Positions 51,057-61,483 are shown, numbered from the stretch's first letter. The stretch: DNA of 64,000 bases from Haloarcula ordinaria (GCF_029338275.1 NZ_CP119789.1:744001-808000); one strand, 5' to 3'. Program-made: numbers and translations. The notes: generated by a model from the letters alone, not told the origin.

Positions 51057-51551
51057 ATGCGTCGGAGAACCGTTGTCCTCGTCGTGTTCGTCGGCCTGCT
51101 CGTGTTGGGCAGTGCTGCCGCAGCGATGCCTGGGACGGTTCTCGTCGTCGCAGACACCGACACCGGCGAGACGTATCTGACGGCGCCCGTCTCGAACGGG
51201 ACGTCCGTCGGGCTCGAGTACATGCACTCCGTCGAGAAGACCCGCGTCTACGACGGGTACACGGTTCGTGGCGACGAACTCGAGATGACGCGGATGGAGT
51301 TCGAATCCTACGGCTGGGGGCTGCCGGCCCGCGAGAACGTCACTCGTGAGAACGGCACCTTCGTCTTCGACCCGCCCGGACAGTTCGAACGCATCACTGT
51401 CTCTCCCGGAGACATCGCCGGCCACACGCTCCACGTGGGCGACGAGACCTACGACCTGGTCGCGCTCTCGGACGGCAACGCCGTCGACATCTACGTGACC
51501 CACCGCTCCCCACTCGACACCTCCACTCTCGGACTGATTATCCATGGCTGA
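51057..51551 (+). CDS. DUF1850 family protein of TAXI-TRAP locus
   Basis: A 164-aa protein with an N-terminal hydrophobic segment (RRRTVVLVVFVGLLVLGSAA) followed by a DUF1850 domain: TGETYLTAPVSNGTSVGLEY, HSVEKTRVYDGYTVRGDELE, and PPGQFERITVSPGDIAGHTL. Such proteins regularly stand between TAXI binding protein and permease, and may be extracytoplasmic helpers. The ATG at 51057 is preferred to GTG 51048. The gene's end overlaps the permease start by 8 bp. Confidence 0.88.
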   Translation: MRRRTVVLVVFVGLLVLGSAAAAMPGTVLVVADTDTGETYLTAPVSNGTSVGLEYMHSVEKTRVYDGYTVRGDELEMTRMEFESYGWGLPARENVTRENGTFVFDPPGQFERITVSPGDIAGHTLHVGDETYDLVALSDGNAVDIYVTHRSPLDTSTLGLIIHG

Positions 51552-54258
51552 CGAGCAACCACCGGACGACCCGACCGAGGACCGAGTATCGGACGAGGAA
51601 GTAGACGAGATGCTGCAGGAGATCGAGCGGAAACGCTCGCTTCAGGGCTGGGCGGCCGTCGCCGTCGCCATCGTCGGCATCTCCTTTTCTATCTTCCAGA
51701 TGTGGCTGGCGGCGAAGGGGTTCGTCCTCTCTATCGACCTCCCTCTCGTCGGCGAGATACAGTTCGCGTCGCTCCAGTTGCTCCAGATCAACGCGATCCA
51801 CGTCGCCTTCGGGCTGGTACTGGCGTTCATGCTCTATCCGCCGAGCACGGGCGACGGACTCTTCGCGACGCGCGCGGCGGCGTTCGCCGCGTGGCTCGAT
51901 GAACAACTCGGCGCGACACACCCGGTCACACGCGCCGTCCGCCGCGTCGGTGACGGTCTGCGGTGGCTGTTCGTCGACCCCGAGTTCGACCGAATCACGC
52001 CAATCGACGCGGTGTTCATGGTCATCTCGGTGATGACCGCGGCGTACTTCATCACGGACTTCGCCGAGATCCAGCGGATGCGCGCGCTCGGCCTGGAGTC
52101 GGGCCGTCCCATCCAGGAGACGCTGCTGTTCTCCTGGCTCGAGCCCGTCGCCGGCGCGCTCGGCCCCATCACCGACGTCTCCTACGCGTTCCTGCTTGGG
52201 GTCATCGGCGTCATCCTCGTACTCGAGGCGACCCGCCGGGCCATCAGCCTCTACCTGATGCTCATCGTCGCGGCGTTCATCGTCTACGCCCGCTGGGGCT
52301 TTCTCATCCCGCAGAACGCGGCGTACGTCGGCGTGCTCTCCATCCCGCCCCTGGAGTGGCCCTCCATCATCCAGAACCTCTGGTACAACACCGAGAACGG
52401 TGTGTTCGGCATCCCGGTCACCGTCTCCGTGCAGTTCATCTACATCTTCATCCTATTTGGCGCGTTCCTGGAGATGTCCGGGGCGGGCCAGTGGTTCATC
52501 GACCTGGCCTACGCCGCGACGGGGACCCGCCGGGGCGGCCCGGCGAAGGCGAGCATCCTCGCGAGCGGCTTCATGGGCACCATCTCCGGGTCCTCCATCG
52601 CCAACACGGTGACGACCGGTGCGTTCACGATTCCGCTGATGAAACGCTCGGGCTACCGGCCCGAGTTCGCCGGCGGGGTCGAAGCCTCGGCGTCCTCCGG
52701 CGGGCAGATTCTGCCGCCCGTGATGGGCGCGGCGGCGTTCCTCATCGTCCAGTACACGGCGACGCCGTTCCGTGAGGTCATCATCGCGGCCACGATACCC
52801 GCCATCGTCTTCTTCTTTGGCGTCTGGGTGATGGTCCACTTCGAGGCGAGCAAGCGGGACATCGGGGGACTCGACCCCTCGGAACTCGTCGACATCCGGA
52901 CCCACATGCGGTCGGGCTGGTTCTACCTCGTCCCCATCGGCCTGTTGCTGTACTACCTGCTGGTCGAGCGGCTCTCGGTCGCCCGGTCGGCGTGGTTCAC
53001 GCTCATTGCCATCGGCGCGCTCATCGCGCTGGTCGCGGCCTACAGCGACGAGACGCGTGGCCGACTCGCGGCCATCTTCGGTCTGCTGTTCGTCGGGAAC
53101 TTCCTCGGCCAGTTGCTCGCCGGCGCGAACATCATCGGGGCCATCGCCGGAACCGGGACCGGCCCGCAGTCGGTCGGTGCGGCCTTCGCGGCCACGGTCG
53201 GGGGCCTCGGTGGCATCGCCATCATCTCCGGGGTCATCACGCTGCTGACCCACCCCTTCGCGGAGGCACACTTACTGGAGTTCGACAAAGCGGTCGACGA
53301 CGCCGCGGAGAACACCGCGGGCGCCATCGGCCGCTCGGAGTGGGCCAGTAACGGCGTCTACAAACTCGGGGTCTTCCTCGGGAAGTCCATGGAGGGCGGT
53401 GCGCGGACCGCCGTCCCGGTCGTCATCGCCGTCGCCGCCGCCGGTATCATCCCCGGCGTCATCAGCGTCTCCGGCCTCGGGCCGAACCTCGTAGCGCTCA
53501 TCCGGGCCATCGCCGGCGGGTCGCTCCTGTTGCTGTTGCTCGTCACCGCCATCGCCTCCATCATCCTCGGGATGGGGATGCCGACGACGGTCACCTACAT
53601 CATCCTGGTGTCGCTGCTCGCGCCGGCGCTGACCTCCTTCGGCGTCCCGCTGCTGGCGGCCCACCTCTTCATCCTCTACTTCGGGGTGATCGCAGACATC
53701 ACTCCACCGGTGGCGGTCGCGGCGTACGCGGCCGCGGGGGTGGCAAAGTCCGACGCGTTCCAGACCGGCATCGAGGCGTTCTCGCTGTCGCTCAACAAGG
53801 CCATCGTCCCGTTCGCCTTCATCCTCTCGCCGGGCATCGTCCTGCTGCGGCGGAATCCGGGTGACCTGCCGGTCGGCGACCAGTTCCGCGTCGTCGAACT
53901 GGCGGACTTCGCCGACCCGGCGTTCGCCATCTTCGACGTGCTGATTCCGGTCGTCGGGGTGTTCCTCGGCGTCATCGCGCTGGCCGCGACGGTCATCGGC
54001 TACGTCTCAGCGCCGGTCTCGCGGGCCGAACGGACCGCCTTCGCGCTCAGTTCGGTCCTGCTGATGGCGCCCGGCCTGGTCGTCTCGACGGTCTTCGACA
54101 TCTCCGGCCTGCTCGGACTGGGCGGCGGTGGGATGACGCTGGCGATGGACCTCACACTGCGTGCCGTCGGCCTCGTGCTGTTCGTCGCGCTGCTGACGAA
54201 GAACCGGCGGGCCGGGCGGGCGCTGGTCGACCAGCGACAGTCGCCGGAATCCGCCTGA
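51544..54258 (+). CDS. TRAP transporter fused permease (DctQM)
   Basis: A 904-aa membrane protein. The N-terminal part with about four helices is DctQ-like; the remainder is the DctM domain, with [40 protein letters not shown] and [20 protein letters not shown] as core loops, and [20 protein letters not shown] in the second half. Likely a Na+- or H+-driven importer working with the TAXI lipoprotein. The 8-bp overlap with DUF1850 gives coupling. A short gap separates it from upp. Confidence 0.95.
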   Translation: MADEQPPDDPTEDRVSDEEVDEMLQEIERKRSLQGWAAVAVAIVGISFSIFQMWLAAKGFVLSIDLPLVGEIQFASLQLLQINAIHVAFGLVLAFMLYPPSTGDGLFATRAAAFAAWLDEQLGATHPVTRAVRRVGDGLRWLFVDPEFDRITPIDAVFMVISVMTAAYFITDFAEIQRMRALGLESGRPIQETLLFSWLEPVAGALGPITDVSYAFLLGVIGVILVLEATRRAISLYLMLIVAAFIVYARWGFLIPQNAAYVGVLSIPPLEWPSIIQNLWYNTENGVFGIPVTVSVQFIYIFILFGAFLEMSGAGQWFIDLAYAATGTRRGGPAKASILASGFMGTISGSSIANTVTTGAFTIPLMKRSGYRPEFAGGVEASASSGGQILPPVMGAAAFLIVQYTATPFREVIIAATIPAIVFFFGVWVMVHFEASKRDIGGLDPSELVDIRTHMRSGWFYLVPIGLLLYYLLVERLSVARSAWFTLIAIGALIALVAAYSDETRGRLAAIFGLLFVGNFLGQLLAGANIIGAIAGTGTGPQSVGAAFAATVGGLGGIAIISGVITLLTHPFAEAHLLEFDKAVDDAAENTAGAIGRSEWASNGVYKLGVFLGKSMEGGARTAVPVVIAVAAAGIIPGVISVSGLGPNLVALIRAIAGGSLLLLLLVTAIASIILGMGMPTTVTYIILVSLLAPALTSFGVPLLAAHLFILYFGVIADITPPVAVAAYAAAGVAKSDAFQTGIEAFSLSLNKAIVPFAFILSPGIVLLRRNPGDLPVGDQFRVVELADFADPAFAIFDVLIPVVGVFLGVIALAATVIGYVSAPVSRAERTAFALSSVLLMAPGLVVSTVFDISGLLGLGGGGMTLAMDLTLRAVGLVLFVALLTKNRRAGRALVDQRQSPESA

Positions 54259-54296
54259 GAGAACGACTTAACTCCCTGCCGGCCGACGGCCCGGGT

Positions 54297-54974
54297 ATGC
54301 CAATCGAACAGCGCGGCGACGCCTTTCTCGTCACCCACGCGCTCGCGAAGGACGAACTCTCGCGGATTCGCGACGTCGAGACCGAACAGGTCTCGTTCCG
54401 CAAGGGGCTCGTCCGCCTGGGCCGAATCTGTGGGTACGAGATCATCGACGGCCGCATGGAGACGGAGTACGTCGAGATTCAGACGCCCCTGACCACGACG
54501 ATGGGCGAGCGGGTCGTCGGCCTCGACGACGTCGTCATCGTCAACGTCCTCCGGGCGGCCACGCCTCTCGTGGAGGGCCTCCTGAAGGCGTTCCCACGGG
54601 CCCGACAGGGTGTCATCTCCGCCAGCCGCGACGAGTCGGCCGGGATGGACGAGGACGGCCAGTTCCCCATCGCCGTCGACTACGTGAAGCTGCCGGAGAT
54701 AAAACCAGAGGACACTGTCATCGTCGCCGACCCGATGCTCGCGACGGGGTCGACGATGTGCACCGTCCTCGAGGAGATAACGGAGGACGGGCCGACGCCC
54801 GACACCCTCGTCGTCCTCTCGGCGGTGGCCGCGCCGCCCGGTATCGTCCGGCTCTCCGAGGCGTTCCCAGACGCCGACCTCCTGACGGTCGCCATCGACG
54901 ACGAGCTCGACGAGGACGGGTTCATCGTCCCCGGCCTGGGCGACGCCGGCGACCGCGCCTTCCGGACCGATTGA
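54297..54974 (+). CDS. upp: uracil phosphoribosyltransferase
   Basis: A 225-aa UPRTase, uracil + PRPP to UMP in pyrimidine salvage. [20 protein letters not shown] starts it. [40 protein letters not shown], and [20 protein letters not shown] (PRPP site) follow, ending [17 protein letters not shown]. All functional loops are intact. Confidence 0.96.
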   Translation: MPIEQRGDAFLVTHALAKDELSRIRDVETEQVSFRKGLVRLGRICGYEIIDGRMETEYVEIQTPLTTTMGERVVGLDDVVIVNVLRAATPLVEGLLKAFPRARQGVISASRDESAGMDEDGQFPIAVDYVKLPEIKPEDTVIVADPMLATGSTMCTVLEEITEDGPTPDTLVVLSAVAAPPGIVRLSEAFPDADLLTVAIDDELDEDGFIVPGLGDAGDRAFRTD

Positions 54975-55193
54975 ACCTGCGAGGCGACAGCCTTTTTACT
55001 GGAATGGGCGAACGGAGGAGCACTCGGCGGTTCGTCCCGTCTGTTCGTCGGCTGTCGAACCCCCTTTCTTCGGCTGCAAAACCGATAAACGGCGGCGGAA
55101 TCATATCTCCACCTGAACTCGCGTCAGACGTGTGCATGACGGGTCAGGGAACCACAATTTCGCCGCTGTTGTCAACAGTCGTCGAAGGCGAAC

Positions 55194-55796
55194 TCAGTCG
55201 ACGTCGATGTCGGCTCGGCCACTGGTCGCGCTCCGGAGGCGGTCACGGAGCGCGGCGCCCTCGGCCGTCGGGACCCGCACGTCGAAGGCCACGTCGGCCT
55301 CGTAGGTGGCGTCGAACTCGACGCCGGCGGACTCGAGCAGGCCACGCACGCTGCCCGAGTCGTCGTACTCGACGGTGACGCTGAACGTCTCGTGTGGCAC
55401 TTCTTCGACCACGCCGGCGGCGTCGACGCCGTCCTTGACGGCCTTCGAATAGGCGCGGGCCAGACCGCCCACGCCCAGGTTCGTCCCGCCGTAGTAGCGG
55501 GTGACGACGGCGACGACGTTCTCGATATCGCGCTGCTGGAGGACGTTCAGCCCGGGTTTGCCGGCACTCCCGGTCGGTTCGTCGTCGTCGCTCGAATACT
55601 CCCGGAAGGGGTCGGCACGGACGCGGTAGGCCGGGACGTTGTGGGTCGCGTCGGCGTACGCCTCGCGGATGGACGCGACGAAGGCCTCCGCGTCCGCGAC
55701 GGTGGTGGCGGGCGCGACGTGGCCGATGAACTCCGAGCCCTGCACCTCGAAGCGCGCCTCGCCCCGGTCGGCCACCGTTCGATACGTGTCTGCCAC
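55194..55796 (-). CDS. YigZ/IMPACT family protein
   Basis: A 200-aa protein. The UPF0029 N-domain contains QGSEFIGHVAPATTVADAEA, HNVPAYRVRADPFREYSSDD, EPTGSAGKPGLNVLQQRDI and VVTRYYGGTNLGVGGLARAY. The C-terminal EF-G-like domain includes VTVEYDDSGSVRGLLESAG. Relatives affect translational control or nucleic acid binding. 219 bp of non-coding sequence lie between its end and upp; no gene is seen there. Confidence 0.9.
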   Translation of the reverse strand: MADTYRTVADRGEARFEVQGSEFIGHVAPATTVADAEAFVASIREAYADATHNVPAYRVRADPFREYSSDDDEPTGSAGKPGLNVLQQRDIENVVAVVTRYYGGTNLGVGGLARAYSKAVKDGVDAAGVVEEVPHETFSVTVEYDDSGSVRGLLESAGVEFDATYEADVAFDVRVPTAEGAALRDRLRSATSGRADIDVD

Positions 55797-55828
55797 GTAC
55801 CCCGGTAGCGGGGGGAGGCGAATAGCGC

Positions 55829-56176
55829 TTATCCTTCCGTCGACGACGCCCCGTCCGACTGTGACTCGCGACCGCCCCAGACCCGCTTGTCCAGCAGTTC
55901 GACGACCATTCCGTCGCGGACGCGGAGCTGACAGGAGAGCCGCGGGTAGCCAAAGCGGTCGGCGAGGTCGTCGTGCCAGTGGTCGGGCTTCGGGGCGTCG
56001 GCCAGCCGGACGCCGCAGGTCGCACAGATGCCGCGCCCGCCGCAGTTGAGACGCCTGGCGTACCGGCCGTGAGGCGAGAGGGCCGCATCGAGCAGGACGT
56101 CGCGCAGGACGGCACCCGGCTCGGCGGTCACCTCGTGTGTCTCGTCGTCGGGCGTCCGGACGGTGATGGTCGCCAT
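55829..56176 (-). CDS. 2Fe-2S ferredoxin-type protein
   Basis: A 115-aa plant-type ferredoxin fold. NCGGRGICATCG carries three cluster Cys (C-x5-C-x2-C), and YPRLSCQLRVRDG supplies the fourth. The N-terminal strand is ATITVRTPDDETHEV, and the C-terminal tail is acidic and Ser-rich. The ATG at 56176 fits the fold start. It may donate electrons to an unknown partner; no reductase is adjacent. Confidence 0.92.
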   Translation of the reverse strand: MATITVRTPDDETHEVTAEPGAVLRDVLLDAALSPHGRYARRLNCGGRGICATCGVRLADAPKPDHWHDDLADRFGYPRLSCQLRVRDGMVVELLDKRVWGGRESQSDGASSTEG

Positions 56177-56208
56177 CGAACGTAGTTGGGGGCGCCGGGG
56201 CAAAAGAC

Positions 56209-56712
56209 TCAGGCCAGCTCGATGGTCCGCACGAAGGGTAGCGCGCGAATCTCGTTGATGAGGTCGCCGGGCAGCGCCTCGTCGGTGATGACGTAGAGGA
56301 CCGCCTCGTCGGTGAACTCAGGGTCCTCGGTGAGCACCTGCCGGATGCTGATGCCGTGGTCGGCGATGGCGCTGGTGACGGTCGCGACGATGCCCGCTTC
56401 CTCGGCCTCCCGGACGTGGACGGTGATGGCCGTCAAATCGAGCACCGGTGCGAGGTCCAGCAGGCTCGGGACGGCCGAGATGTTCCCGAAGATACGCCGC
56501 AGTTCGTCGTCTGCGAGGATGGCGTCCGTGGTGGCGTTGACCACCCGGCGGTCGACGCCGGCCTCCCGGGCGATGCCGGTGTTGGGAATCTCGATGCCTC
56601 CCGAGACCACCCGCCCCTCGTCGTTGACCGAGAACCCCCGCTCCAGCAGGAGGCGGATGACGTCCTGCTGGCCCGGCGAGTCCTCGAACTTCTGCATGAT
56701 CTCGTCGAACAT
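56209..56712 (-). CDS. ACT-domain amino-acid-metabolism regulator
   Basis: A 167-aa protein. An N-terminal HTH-like section (QQDVIRLLLERGFSVNDEGR, IAREAGVDRRVVNATTDAIL) precedes an ACT domain (ITVHVREAEEAGIVATVTSA, then ISIRQVLTEDPEFTDEAVLY). It is probably an amino-acid-sensing transcription factor common in archaea. The ATG at 56712 is supported by a TATA-like element at 56737-56744. Confidence 0.88.
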   Translation of the reverse strand: MFDEIMQKFEDSPGQQDVIRLLLERGFSVNDEGRVVSGGIEIPNTGIAREAGVDRRVVNATTDAILADDELRRIFGNISAVPSLLDLAPVLDLTAITVHVREAEEAGIVATVTSAIADHGISIRQVLTEDPEFTDEAVLYVITDEALPGDLINEIRALPFVRTIELA

Positions 56713-57065
56713 GGTCGGAGGCACGGGGCCCGGGGGTAATATTTCACCGCTTGTGGTGCCGTTCGAACTGCACAGCGCCGGTGGCCGATTCGAGGAGCGA
56801 GGCGCTGTCGGACCTGTGTCGTCTCGCATCCGTCACGCACAGTCTGAGTCAGTCGCAGGCACGACACCCTTTATCTGTGTTCTCCTTGAATTTTCAAGCC
56901 ACGGAACTACTACTGCAAACCTATGCGTTTGCGCCCCGACGATGAAGGGGCCGTTTGAGCCGGGATGCCCGGTCGAGCAGGCAGTCTGCCTTGTTCTCCT
57001 CACGTGGCGGTCACGTGGGACGCACGATACAGCACGCGCGTTCCGCAACAGCGACCACCACGCCC
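56713..57065. other. 353-bp intergenic region, no gene seen
   Basis: Holds the promoter of the ACT regulator (TATA-like TAATATTT, 56737-56744) and, near 56880-56930, an AT-richer stretch that may be the promoter of the next gene. Only very short reading frames are present. Confidence 0.5.
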
Positions 57066-57809
57066 GTGACTGAGCCAGACCCATCCGAGATCGACGACCG
57101 ACAGCATGACGACCACCAACCCGACGACGAGCCGATGGTAATCTTCGAGTTTGCCGTGCCGGCCGAGACGCTGGCACTGGAGCAGCCCCTCGCGGCGTTC
57201 CCGGACGTCGTCGTCGAACTCGAGCAGTTGGTCCCGACCAACAACAGTCCGTTGCCCTATCTCTGGACGAACGAGGAACAGCGTCCCGCGTTTCGAACGG
57301 CCGTGGCAGACGACCCGCACGTCGACCGCATCCGGAAGGTTGCGACGTTCGAGGAGGGTGTCCTGTACGGTATCGAGTGGGCCGACGACGCCGACGGGCT
57401 GTTCGACTGGATCGAGACCCAGCACGAGGAAACTGCCGTCCTCCGAGCGCGGGGACACGACGACGAGTGGATACTCCAGCTCCGGTTTCCCGACCGGGAA
57501 CGGCTGTCCGAGTTCCGAACGTTCTACGAAGCCCAGGACATCGACCTGCGCCCCATCCGTCTGTACGACCTCACAGACCACATGATAGGCCAGTACGACA
57601 TCACGGCGAAACAGCGCGAAGCCCTTCTCACGGCGCTCGAGATGGGACATTTCGCCATTCCCCGCGAGGCGACCCTCGAAGACGTCGCCGACTCACTCGA
57701 CATCTCCGCGCGGGCCCTGTCCGAGCGACTTCGACGCGGGCAGATGGCGCTCGTCAGCAACACGCTCATGGTCGGACGACCTACTGGCGTCGGCCTCGGC
57801 GAGCAGTAG
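57066..57809 (+). CDS. Bat-type HTH-10 regulator
   Basis: A 247-aa regulator. After an acidic, disordered N-terminus (EPDPSEIDDRQHDDHQ) comes a Bat sensor-like domain (MVIFEFAVPAETLALEQPLA to LQLRFPDRERLSEFRTFYEA). The HTH_10 contains ITAKQREALLTALEMGHFAI and ADSLDISARALSERLRRGQM. The start may be GTG 57066 or the internal ATG 57135, which begins the conserved VIFEF strand. It is followed by a DUF7344 gene on the same strand. Confidence 0.85.
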   Translation: MTEPDPSEIDDRQHDDHQPDDEPMVIFEFAVPAETLALEQPLAAFPDVVVELEQLVPTNNSPLPYLWTNEEQRPAFRTAVADDPHVDRIRKVATFEEGVLYGIEWADDADGLFDWIETQHEETAVLRARGHDDEWILQLRFPDRERLSEFRTFYEAQDIDLRPIRLYDLTDHMIGQYDITAKQREALLTALEMGHFAIPREATLEDVADSLDISARALSERLRRGQMALVSNTLMVGRPTGVGLGEQ

Positions 57810-57889
57810 GGCCGACCAGCCGCTATCGGTATAAAACAATCAGTTGGTGAAGCCCCGCCGATTTACGGTACGGTGGTGACTATTTGGTA

Positions 57890-58196
57890 ATGACTGAGGG
57901 CGACCGCTCGACGCTAGACGCCATCTATCAATGTCTCGCCAATACGCGTCGGAGAGACGTTCTCAGATACCTCCAGGAAGTCGACGACGGCATCGCATCG
58001 GTGGGGGACCTCGCCGACTACGTCGTCGAACAGGAGACGAACTCGCCAACGCCGAGCCGGGACAGCGTCCTCACTAACCTCTACCACACCCATCTGCCAA
58101 TGCTGGCAGGAAGGGCTCGTCGAGTTCGACGAGCGGACCGAGACGGTCCGGTACAGGCACCATCCAGCGTTGGAACAGATACTGGGCGAGGAGTAA
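57890..58196 (+). pseudogene. DUF7344 winged-helix protein, frameshifted
   Basis: The start TEGDRSTLDAIYQCLANTRR and the helix-turn lead to LYHTHLPML in frame. The expected wing (QEGLVEFDERTETVRYRHHP, ending ALEQILGEE at 58194-58196) lies in another frame. Restoring two bases near 58103-58106 gives HLPMLWQEGLVEFDER with the family's exact spacing, so a 2-nt loss is most likely. As written, the frame continues to 58300 with a non-homologous tail. Confidence 0.7.
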
Positions 58197-58318
58197 TCTC
58201 CCTGTGTCGGTCGCGTGGTGGGCTCGACCCTTGCGCCTCGTACTGCCGGCTGTACGTTCGGAAAGACTCTCGGCACCCCGGGGTACCGAGTATTTTCTAA
58301 ACGGTACAGCCGGCAGTA

Positions 58319-59113
58319 TCACTCTGCAGACTCGTTGGCGGCGGTGACCGCCTGAGCCGTCTCGACCCAGTCGGTGTCCGGGAAGGGCGCAGGACGCACG
58401 TCGTAGGTGTACCGGTAGGTGTCCCCGTCCGCGTCCAGCGTGAGGCCGAACGCGTAGACGACCCCGTCGTCCAGCCCGAGGCGGAGCGTGCCATTGCGCG
58501 GCGGCGGGATGTCGGCGGCGGTCGACCGGACGCCGGTGACGCGGTAGGTGATGACGGGGACGCCGTGGTGCGTCGTCGTGTTGACGGCCGTCCACGTGTA
58601 CCCGTCGAGGATGTCGGGGTGCCGGCCGATGTTCGTCGGTGCGACCTGCCCGTAGTGTGGGTCGTACCGGTAGTAGGCGTCGGTGGCGTTGTCGTAGACG
58701 AACTGTGGGTCCGAGGTGAACTGCTCTCGCTGGTGGGCCGGGAGACTGTCGGCCGGTTGGACGAACGCGTAGGTCGACCCGTTGATGTACACCTTGCCGT
58801 CGTGCCAGCGCTGGCCGACGATGGCCCCCGTGGTGGCGTCGATGTAGTAGTTACCCTCGACGAGTCGGCGCTCTTCGGGGGCGCTGTAGACGATGGCGTA
58901 GGTGTCCCAGTGTGACCGGGGCGCGTTCGAGACGTTCGTCCCGTCCGCTTCCAGCGCCGAGAGGTTGACGTGGTCCGGTCCCGCCCCCTCGGGATAGGAC
59001 TGGTCCCCGTCGAGTGGGCCCGCCGGCGAGGAGCCGGGGACCGTAAGGACGGCGGCGGCCGCGACTAGCGCGAGGAGTCCGACGAGGACAACGACGAGAG
59101 AGCGGCGTTCCAT
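58319..59113 (-). CDS. exported haloarchaeal protein of unknown function
   Basis: A 264-aa protein with an N-terminal hydrophobic segment (VVVLVGLLALVAAAAVLTV), Sec-type without a lipobox Cys. The rest is beta-rich and has many N-x-S/T sites. YNATDAYYRYDPHYGQVAP is typical of its middle region. Probably cell-surface. No domain could be named. Confidence 0.65.
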   Translation of the reverse strand: MERRSLVVVLVGLLALVAAAAVLTVPGSSPAGPLDGDQSYPEGAGPDHVNLSALEADGTNVSNAPRSHWDTYAIVYSAPEERRLVEGNYYIDATTGAIVGQRWHDGKVYINGSTYAFVQPADSLPAHQREQFTSDPQFVYDNATDAYYRYDPHYGQVAPTNIGRHPDILDGYTWTAVNTTTHHGVPVITYRVTGVRSTAADIPPPRNGTLRLGLDDGVVYAFGLTLDADGDTYRYTYDVRPAPFPDTDWVETAQAVTAANESAE

Positions 59114-59230
59114 ACTTCGGCCGACGCCCCCCGTTCGGTAATAGGTGGGCCTGGCTCAAATCCGGCCTTGAGTCACGGCGCGGCGGCAGCGGCCGAACCT
59201 ATTTGCTCGACGCCGGAGACAGTCACCGCT

Positions 59231-59446
59231 ATGCCCAACGCACTGGCGAAGGTCGGTGGAGTGGTCGGGACGGTCGGCCTCGCCGGTATCCTCGCGTTTG
59301 GCACCCGCCACGGGCGGCCCTCCCCAGTCGCGGCCCTCCTCGGCCTCGGCGACGGGACCGTCGCGCTCGTCGTGAGCGTCCTCCTGCTGGCCGTCGGCGT
59401 CGTCCTCGTCGACCGGTCCTGGGACGGCGGCGAGAGCGAGGACTGA
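59231..59446 (+). CDS. 71-aa membrane protein
   Basis: Two hydrophobic helices (LAKVGGVVGTVGLAGILAF and GTVALVVSVLLLAVGVVLVD) followed by an acidic tail (DRSWDGGESED). The ATG is at 59231. The stop is adjacent to the hisB stop (convergent). Unknown function. Confidence 0.6.
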   Translation: MPNALAKVGGVVGTVGLAGILAFGTRHGRPSPVAALLGLGDGTVALVVSVLLLAVGVVLVDRSWDGGESED

Positions 59447-59447
59447 G

Positions 59448-60035
59448 CTACAGTTCGCCCTTCGTGCTCGCCACGTCCGACCGCCGCTCGTCGATGCGGG
59501 TCGCGTCGTCGAGCGCCCGCGCCAGCCCCTTGAACAGCGCCTCGACCTCGTGGTGGGCGTTCTCGCCCTCGACGCCACAGTGCAGGGTCAGGCCGGCGTT
59601 CGTCGAAAGCGAGCGACAGAAGTGCTGGGCCATGTGGCTCGTCATCCCGCCGACCTCGCGCTGGGAGAACTCGCCGTCGAAGGAGAAGTACGGCCGGCCC
59701 GAGACGTCGACGACGACGCTGGCGACGGCCTCGTCCAGCGGGACCTTCCGGTCGGCGAAGCGCTGGATGCCGCGCTTCTCGCCCAGTGCCTCGTCGAACG
59801 CCTGGCCGACGGTGATGGCGACGTCCTCGACGGTGTGGTGGGCGTCGATCTCCAGGTCGCCGTCGCACTGGACGGTGAGGTCGAACAGGCCGTGGGTGGC
59901 GAAGGCGCCCAGCATGTGGTCGAAGAAGCCCACGCCGGTGTCGACGGTGGCCTCGCCGGCCCCGTCGATGTCGAGCGTTACGTCGATGTCCGTTTCGGCC
60001 GTCTCGCGTGTCACGGCCGCCGTCCGGTCGGTCAT
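59448..60035 (-). CDS. hisB: imidazoleglycerol-phosphate dehydratase
   Basis: A 195-aa IGP dehydratase (step 7 of His synthesis). [20 protein letters not shown] and [20 protein letters not shown] contain the Mn ligands. [20 protein letters not shown] and the end [20 protein letters not shown] form the second site. Full-length. A TATA-like CCAAATAC lies 22-29 bp upstream on the minus strand. No other his gene is in the window. Confidence 0.96.
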   Translation of the reverse strand: MTDRTAAVTRETAETDIDVTLDIDGAGEATVDTGVGFFDHMLGAFATHGLFDLTVQCDGDLEIDAHHTVEDVAITVGQAFDEALGEKRGIQRFADRKVPLDEAVASVVVDVSGRPYFSFDGEFSQREVGGMTSHMAQHFCRSLSTNAGLTLHCGVEGENAHHEVEALFKGLARALDDATRIDERRSDVASTKGEL

Positions 60036-60116
60036 ACGCGATACGTCACGGGCCGCGTATTTGGGGGTTGCGCCCGCTAGCAGATGAGATGGTCAGTATC
60101 CCGACTCTGGTGGAGA

Positions 60117-60137
60117 GTGCGAAAGCCCCCTTTCAGT
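60117..60137. repeat. GAAAGCCCC/CTTTCAGTCCCACC repeat copy
   Basis: The intergenic 60036-60250 holds GAAAGCCCCCTTTCAGTCCC, sharing GAAAGCCCC with 8839 and 23496 and CTTTCA.TCCCACC with 8938-8951. Likely a degenerate copy of a dispersed haloarchaeal intergenic repeat. Confidence 0.4.
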
Positions 60138-60250
60138 CCCACCCACGGCGGTTGGTCACGTGGCGACACGCCAGCGGAGACGAGTGTCCGGGCGGTTCTC
60201 GGCACATCCCGCACCCAGCGCGTGGTGAGGACCGTCAGAGAGGGGCAGCG

Positions 60251-61444
60251 TCACCGCTCGCTCGCGCGCCCGGCGAGCAGTTCGGTACCGACGACGAGCG
60301 CGAGCAACAGGCCGGCCGGGACGAGGAGCAGTTGCATGGCGAATGCGACGCCCGAACCGCCGATGACGAAGCCCATCACGGCCGGCGTGGTGGCGATGCC
60401 CAGCGCGGAGGCGACGGCGGCCATCGAGTTGACCGGGGCGCTGTGTTCCGGGACCGCCTCGGTGCCGTAGGCGAGCAACGTGGGGTAGAGCCCCGACACG
60501 GTCAGCCCGACGGCGAAGAAGCCGACCAGCAGCCATAGCCCCTCGGCGACGAAGAAGGTGAACGCCAGCGTGGGAATCAGCACGGCGGCCAGGCCGATAC
60601 TCAGGCCGACGTACCCGAACCGCTCGGAGAGCTGGCTGGAGGCCAGGCGGCCGGGGATGTACGCGACGAGCATGACGCTCAGCGAGGCCGTCGAGAGCGG
60701 CCCGGCGAGTCGCCCCTCGGCGAAGGTCGTCAGCCAGGTGAACAGGCCGCCCTCGACGGCCGTCGAGCAGAACACCGCGAGTGCCATCGCCACCACCTCG
60801 GGGCGGCGGGCGATGCGGCGCAGTTCCGAGAGGTCGAGCGGGTCGTCACCGCCGTTCTCCTCGGGGGCCGGGAGCCACCAGACGAGCGCCGCGACGGGGA
60901 CGAACGCCAGTGCGAGCGTGAAGTAGGCCAGCCGCCAGTTCCCCAGCGCGACGGCTACGGCGACCAGCACCGGCCCTATCGTCGCGCCGACGGCCCACAT
61001 CATATCGTAGTACCCGAAGATTCGCCCGCGCTCGTCGGGGTAGAGGTGGCTCAACAGCGGCCGGTCGGTCCCCCGGCCGACGCCGGTCAGCATCCCGCGG
61101 CCCAGGAGCGCCGCCAGGAAGAGCGTGAACGACGGCGCGACCCCCATCAGGAGGATGCCGGCGCCGGTGCCGACGACGCCGAGCACGAGCAGTTTCCGGG
61201 TCTCGAACCGCCCGGCGACCGCACCGACGAGGACCACCACGACCAGGAACCCCACGGTGCCCGCGGGCGCGACGAGGCCCAGTTGCCAGTCGGTGACGGG
61301 GAACGTCCGGCGGAGTTCCGGGACGACGGCCCCGCGCATCTGGAGGCCGGCGCCCTCGAGGAGGACGTAGGCGAAGACGGCGGCAGTCCACCACCGCCGA
61401 GTGTCGCGCCCGGTGCCGGACTCGCTGTTCGCCGTCTCGTTCAT
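60251..61444 (-). CDS. MFS transporter
   Basis: A 397-aa MFS carrier with 12 helices. WWTAAVFAYVLLEGAGLQMR starts the first helix. Loop 2-3 has VGAVAGRFETRKLLVLGVVG, and LSHLYPDERGRIFGYYDMMW follows helix 4. The ATG at 61444 (NETANSES...) is chosen. It is divergent from the TrmB-like regulator, with a palindrome between the two starts. The substrate could be linked to the TrmB effector, e.g. a sugar or small acid. Confidence 0.9.
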   Translation of the reverse strand: MNETANSESGTGRDTRRWWTAAVFAYVLLEGAGLQMRGAVVPELRRTFPVTDWQLGLVAPAGTVGFLVVVVLVGAVAGRFETRKLLVLGVVGTGAGILLMGVAPSFTLFLAALLGRGMLTGVGRGTDRPLLSHLYPDERGRIFGYYDMMWAVGATIGPVLVAVAVALGNWRLAYFTLALAFVPVAALVWWLPAPEENGGDDPLDLSELRRIARRPEVVAMALAVFCSTAVEGGLFTWLTTFAEGRLAGPLSTASLSVMLVAYIPGRLASSQLSERFGYVGLSIGLAAVLIPTLAFTFFVAEGLWLLVGFFAVGLTVSGLYPTLLAYGTEAVPEHSAPVNSMAAVASALGIATTPAVMGFVIGGSGVAFAMQLLLVPAGLLLALVVGTELLAGRASER

Positions 61445-61483
61445 ACTCGACCCTCCAAGGGCTTCTGGAAAAATATTTTGTAT

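Noticed and set aside
55004..55378. Possible gene starting MGERRSTRRFVPSVRR on the plus strand
   Set aside because: It overlaps the YigZ gene antisense, lacks family similarity and has no well-placed promoter.
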